This document shows positions 43,691 to 52,990 of a DNA stretch of 64,000 nt, piece after piece. The notes beneath the pieces were generated by a model, which had not been told where the DNA came from, did not search any database, and saw only the letters and a program-made list of their open reading frames with translations. The DNA comes from Lysobacter gummosus. GTDB taxonomy: Bacteria; Pseudomonadota; Gammaproteobacteria; Xanthomonadales; Xanthomonadaceae. The DNA lies in the NCBI RefSeq assembly GCF_001442805.1, contig NZ_CP011131.1:3968001-4032000 (forward strand). Direction: 5' to 3'. Every line of letters begins with the position of its first letter. Within the stretch, counting starts at the first letter, position 1. Both the position numbers and the translations under genes were made by a program.

Positions 43691-46600
43691 ACGCAAGTCG
43701 GAGATACCAACCGTCGCGGCCGGCGCCGCCACGACCGATGCTGCGAGTGACGTAGCCGCTGGACCCGGTGCCTTCGCTCACGCTGCGCCGGGCCAGACCG
43801 GCCCGCCCCTCGGCGATGCGGTCGACGCAATCGGCCGCAATGCAACGGTCGTACACGCCGTAGAAGCTCTGCACCGGCGGATCGTCGGGCACCAGGTTGT
43901 CGGTACTGGCGAAATAGCGTCCGGTACCGAACAGCACCACGGCGCCGCCGCCCGGGCCGCGCGCGACCTCCAGTCCTCCGGTGATCGGCTGCGTTGTGCC
44001 CTTGTGGTCCTCGGCGGAGAACAGCGGCGCATCGTTGAACGCGACCTTCCACGACGAAACCTCGGTCGCCGAGAGATCGAACTTCCACACATTGCCCTGC
44101 AGGTCGCCGCCGTACACGGTGTCGACGACGTTGTCGTTGTTGTACAACGCCACCGCGGCGATATTGAACAGACCGTTACGCGAGGCGTATTCGCTGCCGC
44201 CCGGTTTCAGTCGCGCCAGCACGTCGCCGGTGTTGAGGTCGACCACGAACAACGCCGGCGCCCCACCAGCGGAGTTGACGCCGTTGCCGAACAGCGCGAC
44301 CCAGCGCGGCGCGCCGCCCACGGTCGCGCCGGTGACCGGCACCACGAGTGGCCGCCCGAACACATGGCCCAGGTCGTCCATGATCGGGTTGCCGCTTTCG
44401 CTACCGCGCAGCTCCCACAGCACCGAGGCATCGTTGAACCCTGCCGGGGCACTGAGGTCCAGCGCCGACACCGACTTTCCGCCGGCTGCGCTGGCCGCCA
44501 CCGCGACCGTGCGCCAACCGCCGGACGAAGTGGTCGGGACGTCGGCGCTGACGATCTCGCCATCCACGGTGTAGCGATGCACGTAGTTGGGATTGGCCAG
44601 TTGTCCCATGCGCTCGCGCGCAGACGAGGGGATAAAGGCGAACCGCTCGCTGCCATCGGCCACGTCGAATGCGTGCAGCATGCCGTCGTTGGCTCCGACC
44701 AGGGCGGTATTGACCCCAGCCGCGCGCTTGTCAGCCAGGAACGTCTTGTAGCTTTCGCCCAGCGCGCTCTTCCAGCCGCCGCCCAAGGCCGACCAGGCGC
44801 CATAGCCGAAGTCGTCCTTGGCCGCGACCACTTCCACCGAAGAGTTGACGATGTCGCCGATCAGCCCGGAGCGCACGCGCAAGGGTGCGGAATTTTTCTT
44901 TCCGCGCAGGTAATCCACCAGGTCCGCATCTGTGACCGTACCGATCCAACCCGCGTCGGACGCGCTCAGCCCCAACTGCGCGCGCACCGTGACCGCGGGA
45001 TCGAAGCTGCGCAGATTGGCTTCGGTGAACGCCCTGACTTTGGCGGCGGCCTGCTTGGTGCCGCTCGCGCCGATCGAGGTCGCGTCCATCGCCACGCGGA
45101 TGTTGCGGTTGCCAGACGCCGCCTGTCCCGCGAGTACCGTCGCGGCCGCCCAGCGCTGACTGCCGACGCTGCCGTCGAGGTTGGTGTCGTTGGCGACCAG
45201 GTTGCCGGTCCAGTCGTTGCCGCCGGCCCTCAGGTCGAACGAACTGGCGATCGAGAACGAGTTGCCCGCGCTCAGGCGCGCGCCCGAACCGCCGCCGCCG
45301 GTTACCGGTGAGGCGCCCGCGGCCTTCGAGATCAACTTGCCGAGTTCGGCCTTGAGCTTGGCCGGGTTGCGCGCCAGCAGGTAGTTGTCGGGCTGGCCAT
45401 CGCCGTTGTCGTCCCAGTCCGGCTTGCCGTTGCTGTTGAGATCCTGGGCGCTGGCGCCGTACTTCGCCGCGTACCACAGCGGCGGCCGCAGCGCCGAAAC
45501 AGCCTGTCCGGCGGCCTTGAGCTTCACCACTTCCGGCCTGTTCCAGACCTTGTTGACGGGGTTGTCCATCGGATAACTGGCCGACGGCGTGCCGCCGTTG
45601 AGCAGGTTGAATACCTGCCCCTCCATGCCGCTGGGCGATTGGGGGGCGTACACGTTCGGATACAGTGCGTCGCTGGTGCTTCCCGATGCGTTGAAACCCA
45701 CCCGCACCGGATTGCCGGTGGACAAACTGATCATTTCGGTGCGAACCAGCACTTCGTCGCCGCCCACCGCAGGCCGGCCGTCACGGCCGCAGACGGCCGA
45801 CTGGCTGCCCCAACAAATGTCGTAGCCCTTGTAATTGGGATTGTTGACTGGATTGGTGTCGTCACTGCAGCTCCCGCCGATGCAGTAGGTCAACATGTAG
45901 ACGAAGTCGCGGTCGTTGGCCTCGCCCTGCGGCGCACCGTCCCAGCTGAACATGAAGCTGCCGCCGCTTGCGGTCATGTCGCGGCCGTACACATGCTTGG
46001 AACCGCCGGTCGATTCCTGTTTGCCGACCAGCGTATCGCCGAGTTGGCAGGTGCGCTTGCTGGCGGCGTTGGGATTGGCCTGGCAATACGGAGTCAGGGC
46101 GATGGTTCCGGCGCTGGTCGCAATTTCCGCGGTCGGCACGCCGTCGGCCAGCACCACGGCGAAAGTGGTCGCGTTGACCTTGATGCCGGCCGGCTTGCCA
46201 GGGAGATTGCCCGAGCGCAGGTCGGCGGCGAACGCGGCCTCGGCCAGGCCCGCAACCAGGTAGCTGCCCTCGCGCTGCGGCGCTTCGTTGCAGATGCCGC
46301 GCACGTAGGCCAAGTCGGACACCGCCTGGTTCTGGCAGAAGAACGTATGCGACATCGCCAGATTCGTCGCGATGGGCTCCGCGGCCGAACCGACGAAGAA
46401 GGAATTGCCGCTGATCTGCTCGGCATCGCCGACCCGCTTGGTCGCGGCGGCGGCCGAACTGCCCAGCCGGCTCACCTCTTGAACCGCGTCGCCATCGTAA
46501 CTACTGGCGCCGCTGGAGAGCACCATGATGCTGCAAGCGGCGCAATAGCTGTTGCCGCCGCCGTAGGTAGCGTCTTTTTTCCCGTATGGATCGACCCAGG

Positions 46601-47939
46601 CGGGACGCGCGCCCTTGATGTCGCTCAACGGGTTTTCGGCGAAGCTCGCGGTGGCGGCGGTCTCGCCGGACAGGTAGCGCAGCGCCTCGGAATACATCTC
46701 GCTGATAGGATTGCCCCAGGGCGAGCATTTGTACGTGCCGCCGCCCGGATCGGCGAGCACCCCGGCGCCGATGTCGGTGCGGTTGCTCGTGCCCCAGTTG
46801 CCGCAATCCGCGCCCCAAGTCGCGCCGTTCCAGGCGCCGTCGGTGCCGGCGCCCGTCCAACCCACGATCTTGAAGCGCTTGAGTGCGTTGACGATCCCCT
46901 GGCCGTTGTCGGTCTGATTGCAGAATGTGCCGTCCGACAGCCTTACCTCGTCGCCGGCTACGCAGGTCGCGGGGTCGGCGCCATTGCCCGCGAACAGTCC
47001 GACATTCTTGCGCAGCACGCCACCGGCGCGCGGCTTGCTGTAGGTACCGGAGACCAGGCCGAAACGCAGGCGGCCGCTTTCGCCGTATTCCTGCAGCAGG
47101 CCGGTCGGCTTGTAGCTCGACCCATAGCGCGAACAAAAACGTTCGCGCCCCGCCTCGCTCGCCGTCGGATCGCAAACCTTCACCCTGACGTTGAAATCGA
47201 CGATGGTGCCGACCGGACGGTCCGGGTCGCCCGCGCTGCCGTCCCTCACCACGCACTGGTTGTACTCGGTCACCGCCCAGTTCGACAGGCTCCCGCTGGC
47301 CACGCGCATCAGCGGCGCGCCTGTCGGCCCGGAGCTGGCGTTGCAAAAGGTCGTCGTGCCGCTGACCGCGATCGCGACGTAGTCCTTCAGGTCGGTGCCC
47401 TTGTATACCTTGGCCCAGGCATGCATGTCGTTTGGAATGTGGGCGCGCTCCAGCACCGTTTCGACGGCGCTATCGGTCGAACGGTTGCCGCCGTAAAGCA
47501 CGTAGCGCAACACGTCCAGGCGGCTCATCGTCACCCAATTCAGGAAGTTGCCGCTCCAGCCTTTCGCTCCGCCGCATTTGTGATCGACATTGCGCGCGCC
47601 CGCCGCCTTGAACCGGCTCCCGTCGTAGGCGTAGCAAAGGAACGGATCGAAATAGCCTTCGTAGTCGAATCGATTGTTGTACGTAGCATCGACCACTCCG
47701 TCGCCGTCTAGATCGGTGTAGTCCGGATAGGCCTTGTCGAACAATTGCTCGTCGCGCGAGGCCACCAGCATCATCAGCGGTGGCGCACTGCCGCCGACGT
47801 AGAGCGGCTTCTCGGCCAGGGCGTAGTCGTTGGACGCGGCCTGGAGGTAGACCATGTGCACGCCGAGCCAGGTCGCGGCGGCCAGCACGGCCGCGGCCAG
47901 CAGGCCGGGAACATGACGGAGACGGAAAATCGTGCGCAT
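43680..47939 (-). CDS. pilY1: Type IV pilus tip adhesin/biogenesis factor PilY1 (frameshifted near its C-terminus)
   Basis: The main open frame gives 1419 aa with an N-terminal hydrophobic signal (about 10-30). Calcium-loop-like segments are DLDGDGVVD (near 77) and NSNGKPDWDDNGDGQPDN (central). The C-terminal quinoprotein-like PilY1 beta-propeller begins near SVEVVAAKDDFGYG and includes VGANDGMLHAFD and VYGGDLQGNVWKFDL. It stops just after DGWYLRL, where homologs continue; the rest lies in another frame (43238-43690). PilY1 sits at the pilus tip with the minor pilins and controls extension and adhesion. It may still work without its last blades, or be inactive. Confidence 0.92.
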   Translation of the reverse strand: MRTIFRLRHVPGLLAAAVLAAATWLGVHMVYLQAASNDYALAEKPLYVGGSAPPLMMLVASRDEQLFDKAYPDYTDLDGDGVVDATYNNRFDYEGYFDPFLCYAYDGSRFKAAGARNVDHKCGGAKGWSGNFLNWVTMSRLDVLRYVLYGGNRSTDSAVETVLERAHIPNDMHAWAKVYKGTDLKDYVAIAVSGTTTFCNASSGPTGAPLMRVASGSLSNWAVTEYNQCVVRDGSAGDPDRPVGTIVDFNVRVKVCDPTASEAGRERFCSRYGSSYKPTGLLQEYGESGRLRFGLVSGTYSKPRAGGVLRKNVGLFAGNGADPATCVAGDEVRLSDGTFCNQTDNGQGIVNALKRFKIVGWTGAGTDGAWNGATWGADCGNWGTSNRTDIGAGVLADPGGGTYKCSPWGNPISEMYSEALRYLSGETAATASFAENPLSDIKGARPAWVDPYGKKDATYGGGNSYCAACSIMVLSSGASSYDGDAVQEVSRLGSSAAAATKRVGDAEQISGNSFFVGSAAEPIATNLAMSHTFFCQNQAVSDLAYVRGICNEAPQREGSYLVAGLAEAAFAADLRSGNLPGKPAGIKVNATTFAVVLADGVPTAEIATSAGTIALTPYCQANPNAASKRTCQLGDTLVGKQESTGGSKHVYGRDMTASGGSFMFSWDGAPQGEANDRDFVYMLTYCIGGSCSDDTNPVNNPNYKGYDICWGSQSAVCGRDGRPAVGGDEVLVRTEMISLSTGNPVRVGFNASGSTSDALYPNVYAPQSPSGMEGQVFNLLNGGTPSASYPMDNPVNKVWNRPEVVKLKAAGQAVSALRPPLWYAAKYGASAQDLNSNGKPDWDDNGDGQPDNYLLARNPAKLKAELGKLISKAAGASPVTGGGGSGARLSAGNSFSIASSFDLRAGGNDWTGNLVANDTNLDGSVGSQRWAAATVLAGQAASGNRNIRVAMDATSIGASGTKQAAAKVRAFTEANLRSFDPAVTVRAQLGLSASDAGWIGTVTDADLVDYLRGKKNSAPLRVRSGLIGDIVNSSVEVVAAKDDFGYGAWSALGGGWKSALGESYKTFLADKRAAGVNTALVGANDGMLHAFDVADGSERFAFIPSSARERMGQLANPNYVHRYTVDGEIVSADVPTTSSGGWRTVAVAASAAGGKSVSALDLSAPAGFNDASVLWELRGSESGNPIMDDLGHVFGRPLVVPVTGATVGGAPRWVALFGNGVNSAGGAPALFVVDLNTGDVLARLKPGGSEYASRNGLFNIAAVALYNNDNVVDTVYGGDLQGNVWKFDLSATEVSSWKVAFNDAPLFSAEDHKGTTQPITGGLEVARGPGGGAVVLFGTGRYFASTDNLVPDDPPVQSFYGVYDRCIAADCVDRIAEGRAGLARRSVSEGTGSSGYVTRSIGRGGAGRDGWYLRLACGR

Positions 47940-47953
47940 GTCGTCGCCTCGGC

Positions 47954-48439
47954 TCAGGGAATGAAGGTCGTATCGATCGCCGCGGTGGCGGCGGGGTCCG
48001 AATCGGTGTCGCCGTGAACGACGCTGATCTGGTAGATGTTTCCGGTTTCTTCGTTCTGCTTGCGCCCTACCACGATGCTGGAGGCGGCGAAGCACTTGTC
48101 GATGCGGCGGGTGTGGCTCGCCGCCGCGTGCTGGCCATCGGCCCAGCGCTGCGGGTCGTAGTCGGTCGAGCACAGTTCCTCGTCGGCGACGAAGATGCCC
48201 GAGCCGCCGAACAAGGCGGTCTTGATATCGCTCTCGCGTTGCCGCGTGAGCGCCTCGGTGGCTTGGAATGCGGTATTGACGCGCATGTAGTTGGACGACA
48301 TGCGCTCCTGCATCGCGGTCACCTGCATGCCGACCAGGCCGAGCAGCGCCAGCAGGATCAGCATGATCATCGCCACATACAACACCGCGCCGCGCTGGCG
48401 TGGTGGAAAGGAGCGAAGGGGGGGACGAAGGTTCGGCAT
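47954..48439 (-). CDS. pilX: Type IV pilus assembly protein PilX
   Basis: This 161-aa minor pilin-like protein has an N-terminal segment RQRGAVLYVAMIMLILLALLGLVGMQ, typical of PilX (Gly before a hydrophobic helix, no Glu+5), then MQERMSSN. It lies between pilW and pilY1, 14 bp before pilY1. PilX forms part of the priming tip complex. Confidence 0.92.
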   Translation of the reverse strand: MPNLRPPLRSFPPRQRGAVLYVAMIMLILLALLGLVGMQVTAMQERMSSNYMRVNTAFQATEALTRQRESDIKTALFGGSGIFVADEELCSTDYDPQRWADGQHAAASHTRRIDKCFAASSIVVGRKQNEETGNIYQISVVHGDTDSDPAATAAIDTTFIP

Positions 48440-48454
48440 CGGACGTACTCCCGC

Positions 48455-49666
48455 TCAGTTGCCGTAGAGGCGGTTGCGCAGAGCGATGGTGGATTCGTAG
48501 ACGGCCCGGTAGCGGCCGTCGTCGGGCGGCGTCACAGCGACGCCGAGCAGGCGCGGCGGCTCCGACCGCTCGGCGCCCGGCACACCGGCGCGCTCGGTGC
48601 TGCGGGCCAGGAACGCGACCTGGACCAGGCCGACGCGACGCCACGGCGTGGTGTCGTTGCTGGGCTGGACTTTGCTCGCCACCGCCTGGCTGGCGACGTA
48701 GCCGGTCGGCGGCCGGCTCTGATCGGTCTGGCTGTCCAGGCCATAGATCAGTTGCATGTTCTCCACCCCTTCGACCAAGGCTTCGGGCGCGCCGCCGAGC
48801 AAGGTCACCCCACCGCTACCCGGCGCCAGGACGAAACGCGCCCGATACAGCGTCGGCTCGTTGCTGGCCTGCGGATTGAAGCCGACGTAGTAGACCTGGC
48901 TTTCGGCGCGGTACAACGTGGCCTGGCCCGCGGTGAAGTTGCGATTGGCGAGGCTGGAACGGTTGAGTCCCGATTGGCTGACCTGGACGACGGTATCGAT
49001 GCCGCCTTTATGCACCGCAGTGGCTTCGAACGCGGCCGCGCTGGCGCAGTCGCTGATCGCCAGCAAGCCCGGATCGGCGATGCCGCCCGCGCTCAGCACC
49101 TCGTTCCAGCGGCCGGTATCCACCGCGATACGGGCGCCGTCGAAGGACTTGACCGCGATTCCTTCTGCGGAGAAGTAGCGAAGCGCGATCACGTCCGATC
49201 CCGCCGCCGGCGCTGGCGTCAGCGAGGAAATGTATCCGGGCAGCGCTGGCGTCCCGCTCCACGCGCCGGACGCTGCCAGATCCAACGTCGCGCCGGGCGC
49301 GGTGCCGGCCGCCTCGAATCCCTGCAGCATGGTGTTGAACCGCAACGGCTCTGGCGCCGTGTCGAACTCCGCCTCGGTGGGCTGTTCCTCGGCCACGAAC
49401 GCTGACGCGAACCGCACCGGCGAGCCCTGGAACCGGGCCTGATCGCTTGCGCAGCCCATATGCCCGGCCATGCGCAGATCGCGTTGCAGATAATCCATTG
49501 CGAACCGGCTGTTCTCCTGCACGCGCGCCAGTCCTTCGGACAGCTTGTAACTCACCCGCGAGGCGTCGAACACCTTGAGCAAGCCCAGTATCAGCAACGA
49601 TCCGAGCACCAGCGCGACCATCAATTCGATCAGGGTAAAACCCCTCGATGCACCCGGGCGGTTCAT
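48455..49666 (-). CDS. pilW: Type IV pilus assembly protein PilW
   Basis: This 403-aa prepilin has cleavage site G^FTLIELMVALVLGSLLILGLL and a large C-terminal domain with NSRFAMDYLQRDLRMAGHMGC, the PilW hallmark. The start overlaps the pilV stop (ATGA). Confidence 0.94.
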   Translation of the reverse strand: MNRPGASRGFTLIELMVALVLGSLLILGLLKVFDASRVSYKLSEGLARVQENSRFAMDYLQRDLRMAGHMGCASDQARFQGSPVRFASAFVAEEQPTEAEFDTAPEPLRFNTMLQGFEAAGTAPGATLDLAASGAWSGTPALPGYISSLTPAPAAGSDVIALRYFSAEGIAVKSFDGARIAVDTGRWNEVLSAGGIADPGLLAISDCASAAAFEATAVHKGGIDTVVQVSQSGLNRSSLANRNFTAGQATLYRAESQVYYVGFNPQASNEPTLYRARFVLAPGSGGVTLLGGAPEALVEGVENMQLIYGLDSQTDQSRPPTGYVASQAVASKVQPSNDTTPWRRVGLVQVAFLARSTERAGVPGAERSEPPRLLGVAVTPPDDGRYRAVYESTIALRNRLYGN

Positions 49667-50163
49667 AGATCGGTCCCCACGCTTATCTGTCCGTTGAAGT
49701 TGTCGCCGACCGCGCCGACCGCACCGCGCGCGTCCGCCCAACTGATCGTCACGCGGGTCTGAGTTCCCGATTTGGAGACCACGGCATACGCCCCGCCGCC
49801 GAGCGTCGCGCGCACCTGGCACTTCCAGCGGGTGGCGCTATCCTCGGGTGACAGATACGTGTCCACCTGGCGCGAACAGCTTTTGCCGGTCACATTGGCG
49901 AAGCTGGCCTGATCGATCTTGGTGAACTGCGCCGACAGCGCGCGGTTGGCGCGGATCTGGTCGAGCAGGTCGTAAGCCAGATTGTTGGCCTGGGTGCGGT
50001 AGTTGGCGCTTTGCGAGTAGCGCACGCTCAAGGTCTGCATCATCGCCAGCCCCAGCAGGCCGAAACCGATGACCAGCATCGATATCAACACCTCGATCAG
50101 ACTGAAGCCGCGCTGTTGCGGTGCGAAACGGCCCGGGGCCGCCCTGGCGATGTTCAATCGCAT
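49663..50163 (-). CDS. pilV: Type IV pilus modification protein PilV
   Basis: This 166-aa prepilin has processing site QRG^FSLIEVLISMLVIGFGLLGLAMMQ, the characteristic PilV N-terminus with GLLGLA. The start overlaps the end of the upstream fimT-like gene by 10 bp, and its end overlaps pilW. Confidence 0.93.
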   Translation of the reverse strand: MRLNIARAAPGRFAPQQRGFSLIEVLISMLVIGFGLLGLAMMQTLSVRYSQSANYRTQANNLAYDLLDQIRANRALSAQFTKIDQASFANVTGKSCSRQVDTYLSPEDSATRWKCQVRATLGGGAYAVVSKSGTQTRVTISWADARGAVGAVGDNFNGQISVGTDL

Positions 50164-50681
50164 GACTTGCGCTCCATCCGCGTCTGTCCGACCGCGGTCA
50201 AGGTGATTTCGCGTATCTGTTGCGCACCGGAGCTGCATTGCGAAGGGCGCAGGGTGAAACGACGCAAACCGCCGTCCTTGAGGCGACCGCGCAGGTCGAA
50301 CACGAACGCATTCGCGTCGCCCGCTGCCGCGGTGGCGCTGACATCGATCTGCGACGGCGCCGGCACATAGCGCAACACTTCGTCGGACTGCGGGGTCTTG
50401 TTGTCGTTGCGGTCGGTCCAGACCATCCAGCCGTCTTTCCATGTACCGCCGCAGCTCAGGCCATCGGCGCTGGTGCACACACGTCCCCCAAGCGGGCTGC
50501 GCATTGCCTCGCTGCGCGCCAGATTGAGCGCTGCGAGCATTTCGTTCGCCGATGCCGCCACCCGGTTGGAACGGATGGCCTGCTGGAAGTTGGGCAAGCC
50601 CAGGGCCAGGACGATCGCGACCAGGGCGATCGTCACCATCAACTCGATCAAGGTGAAGCCACGCATGCCCCGTTCGCGCAT
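50154..50681 (-). CDS. fimT: FimT/FimU-like pseudopilin (GspH family)
   Basis: This 175-aa prepilin has G^FTLIELMVTIALVAIVLALGLPNF, the conserved AANEMLAALNLARSEA segment and C-terminal Cys residues. It heads the minor pilin operon, as FimT/FimU does in related bacteria. Members of this family have been shown to bind DNA in some species. Confidence 0.9.
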   Translation of the reverse strand: MRERGMRGFTLIELMVTIALVAIVLALGLPNFQQAIRSNRVAASANEMLAALNLARSEAMRSPLGGRVCTSADGLSCGGTWKDGWMVWTDRNDNKTPQSDEVLRYVPAPSQIDVSATAAAGDANAFVFDLRGRLKDGGLRRFTLRPSQCSSGAQQIREITLTAVGQTRMERKSCD

Positions 50682-51147
50682 GACTGTTACTCAGTTCGAC
50701 CCAGGCAGATGCTTGATCGCGATGAGGTGCTTTTGAACGCATCCACCGATCGGCGGCTGTCGAACAAGGACGAACGGAATACCTTCAGCAATTCACGCAC
50801 GCACCGACCACTTCAATTACACAAGTATTTCGCGGACTGCGCGAACCTCTGGAAATCAATTGCGCGCGGATCCTGGTCGGCGGCGCGCCGCGCATGGATG
50901 GCGAATAGGCGAAATGCTCTGTACGCAGAATGTAAATCTACATAGTAAGAGAGCCTTTATTCCACTCGATCAAGGCCAGGCATGGCGACAAGATCGTACG
51001 CCGTCGATCCCAGGGTCGAATTCATATCGGAGCGTTCGACTACAACAAAGCGATCCGATCACCCACAAGCCAATCAGAAATTACCTATCGTCGGGCCGCG
51101 CACGAAACACCCACACTGGCCCCATCCCCCACAGCCAAGGAAGGCCG
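50682..51147. other. Divergent promoter region of the minor-pilin genes
   Basis: This 466-bp gap separates the minus-strand pilus operon from a plus-strand pseudopilin. It is relatively AT-rich for the window. It contains an ATGTA-AATC-TACAT palindrome at 50928-50941, a candidate regulator site. No gene is supported. Confidence 0.4.
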
Positions 51148-51681
51148 ATGAAGCAGATGCAGGGAATTTCCGTTATCGAGGTATTGATAGCCTTTTTGAT
51201 CGTCGCGGTACTGGCCGGCATCGCGCTGCCAGCGAGCGTCTCGATGTATACCCGCTTCGGCTTCGACCAAACCGCGATGACCTTGGGCGAGAGTGTGCTG
51301 ACCTCCAGCCGGACCGCCGTCGCGACCGGCAGCGCCACGATCATCTGCCCGACCGCGCAAAACGGCGGTTGCCGGCAGGACTCGGACTGGAGCCAAGGCT
51401 GGATGGCGTTCGCCGATGTCGATGATGATCGCGAACTCGGGCCGCGCGACACGCTGATCGGGCGCTACGCGCCATGGTCGCAGCGGCTGCGTATTTCCAG
51501 TAACGACGGGCGCAAGCGCATCGTGTTCCAGCCCGACGGCGCCAGTGCCGGCACCAATCTGACCTTCACTCTATGCAGTCGCGACACCCGCGAAGCACGC
51601 GTGCTGGCCTTGGCGAACTCGGGACGATTCAGGATCGCCGCGACGCCGGGAGACGTGGCGCAGCGGTGTTGGAATCAGTGA
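51148..51681 (+). CDS. GspH/FimT-like pseudopilin, divergent
   Basis: This 177-aa prepilin with a short leader is processed at G^ISVIEVLIAFLIVAVLAGIALP (Glu+5 present). It shares with its neighbours ATIICPTA, CRQDSDWSQGWMAFAD and a final Cys. AAGGAAGG precedes the ATG. It is on the opposite strand from the main operon and is the most divergent of three FimT-like proteins in the window. Confidence 0.85.
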   Translation: MKQMQGISVIEVLIAFLIVAVLAGIALPASVSMYTRFGFDQTAMTLGESVLTSSRTAVATGSATIICPTAQNGGCRQDSDWSQGWMAFADVDDDRELGPRDTLIGRYAPWSQRLRISSNDGRKRIVFQPDGASAGTNLTFTLCSRDTREARVLALANSGRFRIAATPGDVAQRCWNQ

Positions 51682-51759
51682 GTCCTGCCCGATCACGGGG
51701 TCGTGGTCGCTCGTCGCCGCACCCGGCCTGCGACCGTTGTCGGCGGAGGTGTTGCGCGA

Positions 51760-52287
51760 CTACTCACAAGCCGCCGGCTTCACCCGTACCTGGCCGTTGG
51801 AGGCGACGGTGATCCGGCGCGCGTCATTCTCGCCGCTTGCACAAGATGCATAGGTCAAGGCGAAATCGCGTTGTCGCCCATCCGACAGGCGGCCGCGGCG
51901 ATCGAACGTCATGGCGGCGGCCGCTGCGGGGGCGCCGGTCGCTCTCAGGTCGATCCGATCCTGCGCCGATGCGCGGCGCAGGATCTCATCTGTGGAAGGT
52001 TCGTGGTCCTGATTGCGATCGAACCAGACGATCCAACCATCGTTCCAGCTGCCGCTGCAATGTTTGCCGTCGGCGCTCGCACATACCTGGCCCTCGTGCA
52101 GGCTGCCGAACGAACGGTTTCTGGCCAGGCTGAGCGCGGCGATGAATTCGTTGGTCGAGACCGCCACGCGATTGGCACGCATCGACTGGCGGATGTCGGG
52201 CAATGCCATCGCGAGAACGATCGCGGCGATGGCAGTGGCAAGCAAAAATTCTATCAAGGTAAAGCCGCTTTCACGATGGCTGCGCAT
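51760..52287 (-). CDS. FimT-like pseudopilin paralog
   Basis: This 175-aa prepilin has G^FTLIEFLLATAIAAIVLAMALPDI and clear similarity in layout to the fimT-like protein at 50154 (NEFIAALSLARNRSFGS, ADGKHCSGSWNDGWIVWFDRN, FDRRGRLSDG). The match suggests a duplication. It is convergent with the 51148 gene, with 78 bp between their stops. Confidence 0.88.
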   Translation of the reverse strand: MRSHRESGFTLIEFLLATAIAAIVLAMALPDIRQSMRANRVAVSTNEFIAALSLARNRSFGSLHEGQVCASADGKHCSGSWNDGWIVWFDRNQDHEPSTDEILRRASAQDRIDLRATGAPAAAAAMTFDRRGRLSDGRQRDFALTYASCASGENDARRITVASNGQVRVKPAACE

Positions 52288-52990
52288 CGTCGTTTCCCCA
52301 GTAAATCACAGGGAAATCGTCGAGTCCCTTTGAGCACGCGGCGTGAAGCCTGCGACCGGCGGCGCGGATATCGGGACGAACGGAAAAACATCATGATTAT
52401 CCGTGCCGGGTGGTATTTCAGCTATGCACAGTTATCGACGTCAGCGCTGAACGATGAATTCAGTGCACGTAATCCATGACTGATTCTTTGATCGCGGAAC
52501 TATCACTTGCTAATTGGAAGACACACAACTTGTTGACTGATCTGTCGATACGCCCGGCAGCGCACTTTCGGCGCGCTCCCGATTCCGCCTTCCGCCTTCC
52601 GCCGGAAAGCGTGATGGCATGGTGCAGCGCCTGCGCCGCCCGGCTTGGCTTGGCCCCAATCGATCGAGGCGGATCGCCCCGACCCGACATCGCGATGTCG
52701 CGCGGTGCGCCTCGGCTTGCGACCACGACGAACCATTGCCCCCGCATGTGGAAAGCTGTGTCCGGACAGGTGCAGGCGCCGCGTTGGAACCATCGAGCCC
52801 GCGCCCTTGCAAAGACCAGTCCGCACAGGGGTGCAACGCGATCTCACCCAGCCACCCATGCTCCCTCGCCCCGAACCCCGCATTCAGAATTCCCCCCGAC
52901 CGCTCCCGGCTGGCTCCGCCTGAAACGGTCTTCCAGGTTAAACTCCCTCCTTTCGTCCCTCCCCCCCGAGGGACATAGCGCAAAAATCGA
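52288..52990. other. Long intergenic region between pseudopilin genes and corC
   Basis: At 703 bp this is one of the largest gaps, with no gene I can support. The first part (52288-52520) is AT-richer than the surroundings. The second part is C-rich and open in several frames without start signals. It may mark a junction of the pilin cluster with older corC DNA. Confidence 0.4.

Noticed and set aside
46000..47711. 690-codon plus-strand open frame opposite pilY1
   Set aside because: Antisense shadow; the minus strand carries clear PilY1 motifs over the same bases.
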